NCBI GenBank assembly: GCA_035542155.1
Contig: DATKLX010000230.1
Location: 25,607 to 89,606, forward strand
Direction: 5' to 3'
Length of the DNA: 64,000 nucleotides
Source of the DNA: DATKLX01 sp035542155
GTDB lineage: Bacteria > Chloroflexota > Anaerolineae > Anaerolineales > Anaerolineaceae
Shown: piece by piece, positions 17,097 through 25,705 of the stretch
How the letters are laid out: each line of letters starts with the position of its first letter
Numbering within the stretch: position 1 is the first letter of the stretch
The notes under the pieces: generated by a model
Told to the model about the DNA's origin: nothing
Database searches by the model: none
What the model saw: the letters and a program-made list of their open reading frames with translations, nothing else
Translations under genes and position numbers: made by a program

Positions 17097-18547
17097 GCCG
17101 TCTTTTTTCCCTCTCCGGAGAGGATCGAGAGGATGAACCCGGCCGTGCGCCGGCCCGCGCTCCCGTCCGTATAGGTGACCTCCTGGCGCACCAGCGCCTC
17201 GCGCTCAGCGCGGTCAGCGTTCCGGTCGCGCAGGTAGAGGTTGACCGCGTCGCGCAGGGCGGCCTCGTCCAGCGCCACCCGGCCTGCCCGCGTGTCGCGG
17301 AAGCGGCTGTGCGTCGGCCAATCGCCGATCTTCGAAAGCGGCAGCGAGAACTTGCGCGGCGTGTTCCACCCCCCGGGCGTGTCCAGGCAGACCGAGACGA
17401 TTGGGCTGTGGTTGACCGCCGCCTCGACCATCATCGTCGAATAGACTGTCAGGAACACGTCCGCGTGGACCATCATCGAAGCCTTTTCGGGCATATCTTC
17501 CCCGGAATAGTATCCCAGCTCCCCGCCCAGCGGCACCGGCTCGACCATGTGCACGTGCGGCATCACGCGGGTGAGCTGGCGCATGGCCTCGCGCTCTTTT
17601 TCGAACAGCGATCCGGGCATAAAGTGGTTGGGGTGCAGTCGGATCAAGAGCTGGCTGGGCTCGGCCAGCTCGCCCGAGCTGACCAGCCGCGCCAGCGCCT
17701 GCACGTTACGCAGGTTGGGCGAAAACGAGACGAAGCTGCACGCGTAAGCCAGCAGCTTGCGCTGCGGGTCCAGGCCGTGCATGCGGAAATACTCCTCTTT
17801 GGGTAAAACCCATTCATTGCAGAAGTATCCATCGTATGAGGGGATCCCCCCGATGTGCACCAGCCCAGGGTCCCAATCCGACCCTTCGACCAACTCCTGC
17901 TTCTGCATCTCCGACCAGCAGGTGATCCATTCCACCGGCGCGCCGGGCAGCGCGTAGCTCGAGGGGTTGTCCCAGCCCACCACCGCCGCTGCGGTCGGGA
18001 TTCCCAGCGCCGCCGCCTGGCGCAGCAGGTAGCGGTCCTGCCGCCACCCCGGGGTGCTGGCGATGACCAACCCGGGCTGGTAGCGCTGGAACAGATCCCC
18101 GTACAGGTCGGGAGTGAACTGCTGCTGTATCCCCACCAAAGCGCGCCGCGCCGCCCGCGAATTGCGCAGCGCCGCGATGGTCAGCCACGCCGCCGGCATC
18201 AGCAGCCGCCGCCGGTTGGGCTCTTCCACCGCCACCTGGCGGATGTAGCTGTCCTGCGCCTCGGTGTTGATCCGCCGAGAGCTGCCCACCCGCCGCAAAA
18301 ACGCCAGCCACCACTGCCGGTCGCGCGCATGCCCTTCGGCGTAAGCCCGCGCCTGCTTCAGGCGCAGCCCTTCGACCACCAGCCCGGGCCGCCCAAAGCG
18401 GCGCGTGATCTGCTCCCGCAGCGCGTCGTCCGTCAGCAGCACCACCTCGATCCCCTGATCGATCAGCGTGGGCGCCACCGCGCTCTGCAGGAAATATACG
18501 ATCGCCAGCCCGTGGTCGGCGCAAATGAAGATCCGTTTCGAAGCCAT
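17093..18547 (-). CDS. GT-B type transferase, CDP-glycerol-transferase-like (uncertain)
   Basis: 484 residues, no membrane segment. ADHGLAIVYFLQSAVAP at the N-terminus and, in the second half, QLLIRLHPNHF, VHMVEPVP, and FLTVYSTMMVEAAVNHSPIV form the RLHP...YSTMMVEA pattern of capsule-synthesis and CDP-glycerol glycerophosphotransferase-like GT-B proteins. VGWDNPSS mid-protein is also seen in such families. The donor cannot be named. Directly coupled with the Gfo gene (ATGA overlap). Confidence 0.55.
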   Translation of the reverse strand: MASKRIFICADHGLAIVYFLQSAVAPTLIDQGIEVVLLTDDALREQITRRFGRPGLVVEGLRLKQARAYAEGHARDRQWWLAFLRRVGSSRRINTEAQDSYIRQVAVEEPNRRRLLMPAAWLTIAALRNSRAARRALVGIQQQFTPDLYGDLFQRYQPGLVIASTPGWRQDRYLLRQAAALGIPTAAAVVGWDNPSSYALPGAPVEWITCWSEMQKQELVEGSDWDPGLVHIGGIPSYDGYFCNEWVLPKEEYFRMHGLDPQRKLLAYACSFVSFSPNLRNVQALARLVSSGELAEPSQLLIRLHPNHFMPGSLFEKEREAMRQLTRVMPHVHMVEPVPLGGELGYYSGEDMPEKASMMVHADVFLTVYSTMMVEAAVNHSPIVSVCLDTPGGWNTPRKFSLPLSKIGDWPTHSRFRDTRAGRVALDEAALRDAVNLYLRDRNADRAEREALVRQEVTYTDGSAGRRTAGFILSILSGEGKKTA

Positions 18548-18553
18548 CCAGTT

Positions 18554-19558
18554 CTACTTTTCCTTTTTCCGGTAAATTCGCGCCACGTGGTAGGCTGTGC
18601 TCAACCCCGAGATCTGCGGCAGGATCTCTTCCACCACGAAATTCTGGTAGGCCGGGTAGCGTGATCGGTCGCGCAGGGGCAGGCGCACCAGCAGCCCGGC
18701 GATCCGCGCCAGGTCCGCCAGCGCGCTCCTCGCCCACGACGCGCGGATCCGGTATTCCGGCCGCGGATCGCTGCCGGCGAAATCTTCCCGAAAGATCCGC
18801 GCCTTGGCTTTGCCGTGCAGCCACCTGCTTTCGACCATCCAGCCCAGGTTCATCCGCTTGCTCGGGCTGTGGTGGTACACGTACAGCTCCGGGTCGTACC
18901 ACAACCGCACCCCGCGCTGTACGGCCCGCAACTGGAACTCGGTCTCCTCGCCGTACTCGTAGCGGTAGCCGATCGGGCCCAGGCGGGTCGAGAAGCCGCC
19001 CAGCGCCTCGACCAGCCCGCGCTCCCAGACCATGTTCCCGCCCAGCAGGTATTGTTTGGAGCCCAGCCAGCCCGCCTGCTTGCCCATCGCCAGGATGGCG
19101 TACTCATCGCGGAACCAGGCCGGCTTCGCCTGGGTGTAATACGGCCGGTATGGGCCCCCAAACACCTCCATCTGCCCGGACTGGATGGTGGCGATCACCT
19201 TTTCCAGCCATGCCTCCGGCAGGCGAATGTCATCATCCAAAAAACCGATCCAGTTTCCCCGCGCCCGAGCGATACCGCAGTTGCGCGCCTCGCTCGTCCC
19301 CGGGATCGGGTGGCTGACGTAGCTCAGGTTCAGCCCTCGATCCGCCTCACCGCGGCACAGATCCGCCGTGGCCTCGTCCGCCGGGGAAGCGTTGTCGACC
19401 ACAACCACCTCGAAGCGTTCCTCGTTCACCGTCTGCGCCCGCAGCGAAGCGAGCAGGATCTTCAGCAGGTCCGCGCGGTGGAAGGTCGGCACGACCAGCG
19501 AGATCTGCGCTCCGTTGGGGGCGTCCGGCGCCAGGGAATGGGGGTCAGCGTTGAGCAT
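18554..19558 (-). CDS. Family 2 glycosyltransferase
   Basis: 334 residues. ISLVVPTFHRADLLKILL, VVVVDNASPADE, SEARNCGIARARGNWIGFLDDDI (DDD metal motif) and the later EYGEETEFQLRAVQRG (catalytic base region) define a GT-A family 2 enzyme. The ATG at 19558 lies inside the 3' end of the upstream gene (14-base overlap). The C-terminal ~60 residues are amphipathic (LADLARIAGLLVRLPL) and may bind the membrane surface. Confidence 0.85.
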   Translation of the reverse strand: MLNADPHSLAPDAPNGAQISLVVPTFHRADLLKILLASLRAQTVNEERFEVVVVDNASPADEATADLCRGEADRGLNLSYVSHPIPGTSEARNCGIARARGNWIGFLDDDIRLPEAWLEKVIATIQSGQMEVFGGPYRPYYTQAKPAWFRDEYAILAMGKQAGWLGSKQYLLGGNMVWERGLVEALGGFSTRLGPIGYRYEYGEETEFQLRAVQRGVRLWYDPELYVYHHSPSKRMNLGWMVESRWLHGKAKARIFREDFAGSDPRPEYRIRASWARSALADLARIAGLLVRLPLRDRSRYPAYQNFVVEEILPQISGLSTAYHVARIYRKKEK

Positions 19559-20567
19559 AATACTCAAAAAGCAAATGATAAATCCGCTGCAGCCGCTTCT
19601 GGAAGGGCCGGAAGCGAGACAGCGACTCGAACAGCTTCAGCCAGCCCCGGTCCCCGGCGGGGACTTCACTCTTTCGCGCCTCCCGGCCGGGCTCCATGGC
19701 GCCACCCAGATCGCGCTGAATCTCCGCGGCCAGGTCTTCATCCAGGCGGTTCCCCATGTGGTAGACCAGTGGCTCCAGCGTAGAGAGGTGCAGCCGGCCC
19801 GCCCGGTCGATCCGCTCGTCCAAAGCCCGGTCCTCTTCGCTCGCCAGCCCGCGGGTGGCCGGCAGGGGCAGGATCTGGCGGGCGAGTTCCCGCTCGATCA
19901 GGAACTGCATGTGCGTCGCCCCGACCACCGCCTCGACGCTCCCGTCGGCTTTGGAAACCACTGGGACCGGCTGCTCCCGCAGCCCCTCCGCTCGTTCCGG
20001 CGGCGCGCCGATCCCCTGGCAGTATTCATTGACCACCGCCGCCGGCAGCTTTCGCTCGCCCAGCCGGTTCCCCGGCTCGCCCGCCAGTTGCCGGTGCGCC
20101 GTCCCTTCCCCATGGAGCACGTCGAAGAAGGCCGGCTGGGCCGAGATCATCCCCGCCGCGGGGAACGCCTCGCGGATCTTCAGGCTGGCCTCCAGCCAGC
20201 CCCGGCGGAAGAGCACGTCCGAGTCGGCGTAGACGATCCACTCGTTGGGCATCGCCCCAAAGATCCAGTTCAGCGCGCCGGTCTTGCCCAGGTTGTGCCG
20301 CGAGGCCAGCAGCCAGTCGATCCGTCCGGCCTGGAGTAGCGCCTGCAGCTCCGCCTGGACCGCCGCGCAGCTTCCATTGTCGAAAACGAACAGGTCGAAA
20401 TCGCCCGGCGTGGAAGCCCGCAGGCTCTCGATCTGGACCTTCAAGATCGCCAGCGAGTCGGCGAAATACCCCTCCAGCGTGGGGATAAAGCTCAGCACGG
20501 CGACCCCCAGCCTGTGCGGCTGGTACGCCGGAATGCCGAGCTTGGCCGGGTTTTGACCTTTCCGCAT
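19545..20567 (-). CDS. Family 2 glycosyltransferase, paralogue A of a pair
   Basis: 340 residues. It opens MRKGQNPAKLGIPAYQPHRL, followed by VAVLSFIPTLEGYFADSL and DLFVFDNGS; metal motif YADSDVLF. The N-terminal MR[KI]GQNPAK tag, the spacing to VAVL, and the order of motifs recur in the gene at 21598, so the two are paralogues separated by a GT10-like gene. Soluble, cytoplasmic. Acceptor unknown. Confidence 0.8.
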   Translation of the reverse strand: MRKGQNPAKLGIPAYQPHRLGVAVLSFIPTLEGYFADSLAILKVQIESLRASTPGDFDLFVFDNGSCAAVQAELQALLQAGRIDWLLASRHNLGKTGALNWIFGAMPNEWIVYADSDVLFRRGWLEASLKIREAFPAAGMISAQPAFFDVLHGEGTAHRQLAGEPGNRLGERKLPAAVVNEYCQGIGAPPERAEGLREQPVPVVSKADGSVEAVVGATHMQFLIERELARQILPLPATRGLASEEDRALDERIDRAGRLHLSTLEPLVYHMGNRLDEDLAAEIQRDLGGAMEPGREARKSEVPAGDRGWLKLFESLSRFRPFQKRLQRIYHLLFEYYAQR

Positions 20568-20579
20568 AATCCTGCCTGC

Positions 20580-21578
20580 CTACCCTTCCTTCAGAGCCTC
20601 TTCCTCGATAAACACTTCTCGCAGGACTCGCACGAAGGGTTCCACCCCAAAAGAGGCCAGCACGTCATCCGCCTGGCGCTGCAGCGCCGCGTAGGTTTGC
20701 TCGTAGCGGCGGTTATCCTGGATCAGCTCGTCCAGCCGGCTGCTTTCGTCGATCGGGATGATCGTGTCGAGAGGTACCAACCGGTCCGCGTCCGGGGCGC
20801 CCCAGTACAGCGGCACCGTCCGCGTCAGGTAACAGTCCAGCAGCTTCTCGGAGATATACCCCGGCTGGCGCTGGTTTTCCATGATCAGCGCGAAGCGGTA
20901 GCGGCGCATCACGTCCGCCTTGCTGACGCACAATCCGCGGTAGTTGGGGATATCGTTGGGCCAACCCGCCCCGAACACATCGATGTACTCGCCCCACTTA
21001 CGCACCATCTCGAGCCGGTTCAGGTAGTGGTCGAGATACTGGCCGTGCTTGCGCTGCAGCGTGGCAATCAGGATCGCTTTCTTTTTGCGCGGCGCGAAGC
21101 GCAGCCCGTACACATCCATAAAAGCTCGCCGCGAATAGCGCCACTGGATGGTCAATGCTTCCAGCCCGCGCTTGTCGCGGTGCGAGCTGGCCATGGACGG
21201 GATATACGGGATGTGGATCAGCTTGAAGCCGGGGTGAGAAGAGTAGTTTGGGTCGAAATTGATCAGCCGGTCGAAGCAACGCGCGTTCTCGTAAGCTGCT
21301 TCCCAGGCGGTGTACCCCTCCATCTGGAGCAGGATCCGCCGCCCGTATCCCGGCAGCGCCTCGCGGACCGTCTCCCACACCCTGGCATTCAGGTTGATCA
21401 CCATCAGGGTCGCGTCGCTGGCCGGAGAGCGCTCGCCAAAAACGTACACCGCCGCCCCCGGCGCGATCTCCCAAAAGGGGAAGAACTGCGGGTAATTCCA
21501 GGCCGTTCGGATCTGGTCCCGGTTGTACTGCACGATCTCCTGGATTCCATAACCGCCGGCCAGATGGATTTCACGCAT
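20580..21578 (-). CDS. Family 10 (alpha-1,3/4-fucosyltransferase-like) glycosyltransferase
   Basis: 332 residues. YRFALIMENQRQPGYISEKL with LTRTVPLYWGAPDAD in the C-terminal half is the donor-binding signature of GT10 (usual FxxxxENS...YxTEKxxxAxxAGxVPxxxG). In the N-terminal half GAAVYVFGERSP and FDRLINFDPNYS fit the acceptor domain. GT10 enzymes use GDP-fucose, or relatives use other GDP/UDP-deoxysugars; no GDP-fucose synthesis genes are in the window. Lies between the two paralogous GT2 genes. Confidence 0.75.
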   Translation of the reverse strand: MREIHLAGGYGIQEIVQYNRDQIRTAWNYPQFFPFWEIAPGAAVYVFGERSPASDATLMVINLNARVWETVREALPGYGRRILLQMEGYTAWEAAYENARCFDRLINFDPNYSSHPGFKLIHIPYIPSMASSHRDKRGLEALTIQWRYSRRAFMDVYGLRFAPRKKKAILIATLQRKHGQYLDHYLNRLEMVRKWGEYIDVFGAGWPNDIPNYRGLCVSKADVMRRYRFALIMENQRQPGYISEKLLDCYLTRTVPLYWGAPDADRLVPLDTIIPIDESSRLDELIQDNRRYEQTYAALQRQADDVLASFGVEPFVRVLREVFIEEEALKEG

Positions 21579-21597
21579 AGCATCCTCTTTTCATTGG

Positions 21598-22554
21598 TTA
21601 TCGATAATACAGCCTGAAAATAGCATCGTACATCGACAGCAGCCCATTTTTCACCGGCGCGATGTTGAACAAACGGTCCTTCAGGGTCGACTTCTTCCGT
21701 GAGCCGCCCTTTCCATCCACCGTGGCATGCGCCAGCGCGGTCTGGTTGCTCAGGTTCTGCACCAGCGGGTCGGAGACCATCAGGCGCAGCAGGCCGGCTT
21801 CGTTCATTCGCTGGTCGAGCATGCGCACCTGGCCCATCGGCCGGTCCATGTCAAAGGGCAAAAACTGCTGGATCCGGCTCTTATAGGTCACGAACTGCCA
21901 GTGGCTCGCCCCGATGTGCGCGGTGACCCCTCTGTACGTCACCCGCATGTCGCCTGCGCCTGCGTACCATTCCCTTGCCTGGTCTTCCGGCGTCCCCAGG
22001 CTCATCACGAAATCGCGAAACACCTCCCAGGCGAGGAACTGCCCCACCTCGTACCGGACCTCAGGAGTGCTCTCAGCCCAGGCGATCGTCCGGTCCGAAA
22101 ATTTCTCCGGCGTGCGGAACGGGCGGCTGGTCACCATGCCCACGTTGGGGAACGTCTCCAGAATCTCGACCGAGCGCGACAGCCAGCCCGGATAATAAAA
22201 CACGTCCCCATCCCCATAGGCGATGATCTCTCCCGGGGCGCCGGCCAGGATCGTGTTCCACGCCCCGCCCTTCCCCACGTTCTTTTCGGAAAGGACCAGG
22301 TACTGGATCTGGCCCTCGCGCTGCGCGTCGAGCAGGAACTCGCGCACCTCGGGGCAGCTTCCGTTGTCGAAGACCATCAGGTCGTAGGGCAGGTCCGCGC
22401 TCTTCCACAGGCTCTCCAGGCTCATCTTCAGCACATCCAATCCCTGGCTATAGAAACCGCTCAGGAAAGGCACGTAGTTCAGCACCGCCACTGTGATCCG
22501 TTCCGGTCGCGTCACCTCTTTCACAAACTTCGCCGGGTTCTGCCCAATCCGCAT
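21598..22554 (-). CDS. Family 2 glycosyltransferase, paralogue B of a pair
   Basis: 318 residues. Begins MRIGQNPAKFVKEVTRPERI and continues VAVLNYVPFLSGFYSQGLDV, LMVFDNGSCPEV, and the metal motif YGDGDVFY. It shares the N-terminal tag and architecture of the gene at 19545. A dispersed 51-base palindrome lies just upstream (22593). Predicted soluble. Confidence 0.8.
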   Translation of the reverse strand: MRIGQNPAKFVKEVTRPERITVAVLNYVPFLSGFYSQGLDVLKMSLESLWKSADLPYDLMVFDNGSCPEVREFLLDAQREGQIQYLVLSEKNVGKGGAWNTILAGAPGEIIAYGDGDVFYYPGWLSRSVEILETFPNVGMVTSRPFRTPEKFSDRTIAWAESTPEVRYEVGQFLAWEVFRDFVMSLGTPEDQAREWYAGAGDMRVTYRGVTAHIGASHWQFVTYKSRIQQFLPFDMDRPMGQVRMLDQRMNEAGLLRLMVSDPLVQNLSNQTALAHATVDGKGGSRKKSTLKDRLFNIAPVKNGLLSMYDAIFRLYYR

Positions 22555-22592
22555 AAAGAATCCTCATCCTCTTCTATCTTTTTCTTCCGTAG

Positions 22593-22643
22593 GGGCGAAG
22601 CAGTGCATTTCCAGGCTTCCATCTGCAACGTCCAGCTTCGCCC
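22593..22643. repeat. Dispersed 51-bp palindromic repeat, copy A
   Basis: GGGCGAAGC at 22593-22601 and GCTTCGCCC at 22635-22643 bracket a conserved interior beginning AGTGCATTTCCAGGC. Same element at 25646 and 52744 (complete) and 43411 (left part only). It lies between two genes; the rest of the 22555-22781 gap is pyrimidine-rich and I see nothing else in it. Confidence 0.85.
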
Positions 22644-22781
22644 TCTTTCTAATCTACCCGATCCTCGCTCCACTCACACCACCGCCCGTTCCCAAACCCT
22701 TAGGGTCTTTTTTTCGCTTGCTCCCATCCATCCGATCCCTACTCTCCTTGCCACAATACCAAATTGAAAATCGAAAATTTC

Positions 22782-23732
22782 CTAGTGTTTCGGCAGCGCC
22801 ACCTCTTTCCCCTTGATCTTCCCCGCCAGCCACGCCCGCAGTTCCAGGTACCCCTTCTGCGGGTGGAAAAGGCTGTAAAACACCTGGCCCAGAAACGCCG
22901 AATGCAGCCGCACCAACGGAAAAAGCTCCACCTCTCTCACCACCCGCTCCGGGGTCACCTCCTGGCCGACCAGCCTGCCCTCACTGGTCATCCTCCGGTT
23001 GGCGTCGCGCAGCAAAAAGATCGAGCGCATCCCCCCGGCCAGGCGGATATTTTCCGTAGTCTCCGGCAGGCGGTAAGGCGGCTCGTTGTTCGGCAGGTGA
23101 CTGTAATCGTGGTTCTGGTGGATCACCGTGATCGCCTCGCTGGCGTCGATGACGTCCAAGCCCAGCCGCCGCCCTTCGTAGATCATCCAGTTGTCCCACC
23201 CCGAGCGCCCGATGGCGAAATCGGGGATCCGCTCGAAACAGCCCCGCGGGTAGATGAAATAATCGCTGCCCATTGCCCGGTGGCGCTTCCCGCGCTGGCG
23301 CACGTCCTCCGCCAGGCGCCCCTCCCACCCCGCTGAGAGATCCAGCAGGCGGGTCACGTCCAGGTCCCAGCGCTGGCCGACCACCAGAAAGCGCTCAACC
23401 TGCGCCTGGATCTTGCGCGCCGCCGAGAGTAAATCGGGCAGGAAAAGGATGTCCGCGTTGGAATAGGCCAGCAGCGGGCTATCCGAGATCTCGTTCCCCA
23501 GGCGGAAGATCGAGCTGACCAGAGGCGTGCCCTGCGCGTTGCAGCGCACCTGCGCCAGGTGGCGCACTCCGCACTCGGCGGCAAACTCGGCCATGCCGGT
23601 CTCGTTCCCCACCATCGCCACCTCCACCTCCGGGCCCAGCTTCATCCATGAAAGGATCGCGTTGCGCTGGATCATGGCGATGTGTGGGTTGGTGAACTGC
23701 TTTGGGGCGGTAAATAGAGTGATCAGGGGCAT
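22782..23732 (-). CDS. Probable GT-A type glycosyltransferase
   Basis: 316 residues. LITLFTAPKQFTNPHIAMIQ starts the protein; LLAYSNADILFLPDLL near residue 88 looks like the DxD metal/nucleotide region (NAD), and GSDYFIYPRG, SGWDNWMIYE and VIHQNHDYSH follow. This arrangement occurs in poorly characterised GT-A proteins of polysaccharide loci. No signal or TM segment. Spaced 3 bases from the downstream stop of the cytidylyltransferase gene. Confidence 0.6.
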   Translation of the reverse strand: MPLITLFTAPKQFTNPHIAMIQRNAILSWMKLGPEVEVAMVGNETGMAEFAAECGVRHLAQVRCNAQGTPLVSSIFRLGNEISDSPLLAYSNADILFLPDLLSAARKIQAQVERFLVVGQRWDLDVTRLLDLSAGWEGRLAEDVRQRGKRHRAMGSDYFIYPRGCFERIPDFAIGRSGWDNWMIYEGRRLGLDVIDASEAITVIHQNHDYSHLPNNEPPYRLPETTENIRLAGGMRSIFLLRDANRRMTSEGRLVGQEVTPERVVREVELFPLVRLHSAFLGQVFYSLFHPQKGYLELRAWLAGKIKGKEVALPKH

Positions 23733-23735
23733 GGG

Positions 23736-24506
23736 TTATCCTTGATAGCGGCTGTCCACGTCTTCCAGCGACTTGTGCGCAACGTGCGTGTTGATCTCTA
23801 TCCAGTCCGGGTGCTGCCTGACCAGCGCGAGGACCTCCCGCCAGGAAAAATCCTCCCGCGGCGCCAGGCCATCCACGATTTTCCGCAGCAGCTCCAGATC
23901 CGCCGGCGTATCCAGCGTCCAGCGCATCTCACCCGCATCTGGCTTGGTTTGCAGGACGAAGGTCTGGAACCGCCCGGGTTGGTCGTACAGGTAAGGCATC
24001 ACGTGCTCCCGTTCGAATTTCTCCTCCGCCTCGCGCCAGGCACGCTCCAGCGCCGCGAATGAGCACACCTCCGTGTCCAGCCCGATTGGGTAGGTCCGCT
24101 TCCACGGCGGAGGCAACCGGTTGGCGGCGAAGTCGACGCCGCGCGCAAAAAACTCCTCGACCACGTGATCGATCTCGCCCGGGTCGATCAGCGGGCAGTC
24201 CCCGGTGATGCGCACCACCACGTCCGCCCCCACCTGGAGCGCGGCCTGGTAATAGCGATCCAGTACGTCGAAGGCGCTTCCGCGGAAAACCGGGTAGCCG
24301 TTGGCCTGGCAAAAATCGACCACCGGCCGGTCGCAAAAATCGTCCGTGGTAGCCACCATCACCTCATCCAGCGACCTGGCCCGCCGCGCGCGATCGAGCA
24401 CCCACTCCAGGGCCGGCTTCCCGCCCAAATCCAGGAGCACCTTCCCCGGAAGCCGGCTCGATCTCATCCGCGCCTGCACAATCGCCACAACCTTTTTCGA
24501 ATTCAT
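23736..24506 (-). CDS. SpsF-like cytidylyltransferase-family protein
   Basis: 256 residues. VVAIVQARMRSSRLPGKVLL is the N-terminal motif of the SpsF branch of the CMP-sugar cytidylyltransferase superfamily (QARMxSxRLPGK), followed by VATTDDFCD and VRITGDCPLIDP. SpsF proteins commonly accompany PseI/NeuB-type synthases. It overlaps the upstream GT4 gene by ATGA (24503-24506). Confidence 0.8.
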   Translation of the reverse strand: MNSKKVVAIVQARMRSSRLPGKVLLDLGGKPALEWVLDRARRARSLDEVMVATTDDFCDRPVVDFCQANGYPVFRGSAFDVLDRYYQAALQVGADVVVRITGDCPLIDPGEIDHVVEEFFARGVDFAANRLPPPWKRTYPIGLDTEVCSFAALERAWREAEEKFEREHVMPYLYDQPGRFQTFVLQTKPDAGEMRWTLDTPADLELLRKIVDGLAPREDFSWREVLALVRQHPDWIEINTHVAHKSLEDVDSRYQG

Positions 24507-25621
24507 CTCCTCGCCATCTCATACGCCTCGAGCAGCCGGGGGAAATTCCGCTCCCAGTCCGCCCGCTCCTCGGCCGTCCGCCGCGCCGCCGCGCCCATCT
24601 CCTTCAGCTCCTGGTTCCCACGCTCTGCGTGAGAACCGCGGCTCGCCGCCAGCATGCACTTCGCCAGCTCCTCGACCGCGCCGTCCGCGAACAGCCACCC
24701 GTTCTGCCCCTCGCGGACCCATTCGCAGTTGCCAGGGATATCCGAGACCAGAGCCGGCAGCCCGCAGGCCATCGCCTCGAGCAGCGACACCGATGACCCG
24801 TCGCTGTGCGACGCGCTCACGTACAGGTCCGCCGCCCGGTACACCTCCGGCAATTCCGTCTGGCTGACCTGCCCGCCAAAATAGACCATCTCCTGCGCCT
24901 CGGCCAAAATCTGGCGGATTTTGCCCGCCTGCGAGCCGTTGCCCAGCAGAATCAGGCGCAGCTCCGGGTTCTCCCGCGCCGCGAGCACGAATGCCCGCGC
25001 GGCAACGTCGACCCCGTAGATCGGCTCCCACGCCCGCGAGCAGAGCAGCACAAACTGCTTTTCCCAGCCCAGGCGCGCCCTCAGCCGGTTCGCGCCGTCC
25101 CCGCGCGAAAACTGCTTCAGGTCCACGCCCCATGGGAAGAGCACGGTGCGCTCCCGCGGGAACCCGAAGGAGGCCGCTTTCTCACGCACCGCCGCGCAGT
25201 CGCCTACCAGCGCTGCCGTTCGGTTCAGCGTGAACTGTGTTGCGAAGCGCATCCCCGCGCTGCTGTCGGCGTCCCGCAGCAGGTCGGATCCCCACGACAT
25301 GCTCACCAGCGGTCGAAACCCCGCCAGCGCCGTCAGGAAGCTGGCCGATTGGATCGGCCCGGCGTGGATCACGTCCGGCCGCACCGCGCGGATCACCCGC
25401 TTCAGGTCCCACCACAGCGCCGGGCCGTCGCTCAGCCGGGCTGGTTTTTGGCCGCCGCGCCACAGGACCTGTTCGACTTCGACTGGTAAAGGTCGATCTT
25501 CGCGCTGGAAGCCGCGCCGCTCCAGCCGCAGCGCGGTAATGCTCTCGCCGGTCTTCGCCAGCGCCGAGAGAAAGCGGTGATCGTGCGGAGTGTAGTCCCG
25601 CGTGAAATACAGGATGCGCAT
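24503..25621 (-). CDS. Family 4 glycosyltransferase with a repeat-derived insert
   Basis: 372 residues, GT-B fold. MRILYFTRDYTPHDHRF starts the N-terminal domain; the C-terminal domain has LLCSRAWEPIYGVDVA, LILLGNGSQAGKI, and SDGSSVSLLEAMACGLPAL, the E-x7-E region of GT4. Near the C-terminus the stretch RGSHAERGN is encoded by a copy of the GGTTCCCACGC palindrome (24613-24637), which also occurs between genes at 45150; it looks like an in-frame repeat insertion tolerated by the protein. Confidence 0.85.
   Translation of the reverse strand: MRILYFTRDYTPHDHRFLSALAKTGESITALRLERRGFQREDRPLPVEVEQVLWRGGQKPARLSDGPALWWDLKRVIRAVRPDVIHAGPIQSASFLTALAGFRPLVSMSWGSDLLRDADSSAGMRFATQFTLNRTAALVGDCAAVREKAASFGFPRERTVLFPWGVDLKQFSRGDGANRLRARLGWEKQFVLLCSRAWEPIYGVDVAARAFVLAARENPELRLILLGNGSQAGKIRQILAEAQEMVYFGGQVSQTELPEVYRAADLYVSASHSDGSSVSLLEAMACGLPALVSDIPGNCEWVREGQNGWLFADGAVEELAKCMLAASRGSHAERGNQELKEMGAAARRTAEERADWERNFPRLLEAYEMARR
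24613..24637. repeat. GGTTCCCACGC palindrome inside a coding sequence
   Basis: GGTTCCCACGC, TCT, then GCGTGAGAACC: an almost perfect 11-bp inverted repeat within the GT4 gene, read there as SHAERGN. A perfect copy lies at 45150-45174 and a partial GTTCCCAGGC copy at about 10784. Confidence 0.75.
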
Positions 25622-25645
25622 TATTCCAATCCCGTCTTTTGTAGA

Positions 25646-25696
25646 GGGCGAAGCAGTGCAATTCCAGGCCTCGATCTATAACGGCCAGCTTCGCCT
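25646..25696. repeat. Dispersed 51-bp palindromic repeat, copy B
   Basis: GGGCGAAGC at 25646-25654 and GCTTCGCCT at 25688-25696, interior AGTGCAATTCCAGGCC. Lies in the 84-bp gap between the NeuB-SAF and GT4 genes. Confidence 0.85.
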
Positions 25697-25705
25697 TCCT
25701 GCCCA

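Noticed and set aside
15603..17174. A plus-strand open frame of about 520 codons opposite the SDR and Gfo genes
   Set aside because: Spans two well-supported minus-strand genes and their gap; composition is typical of an antisense shadow.
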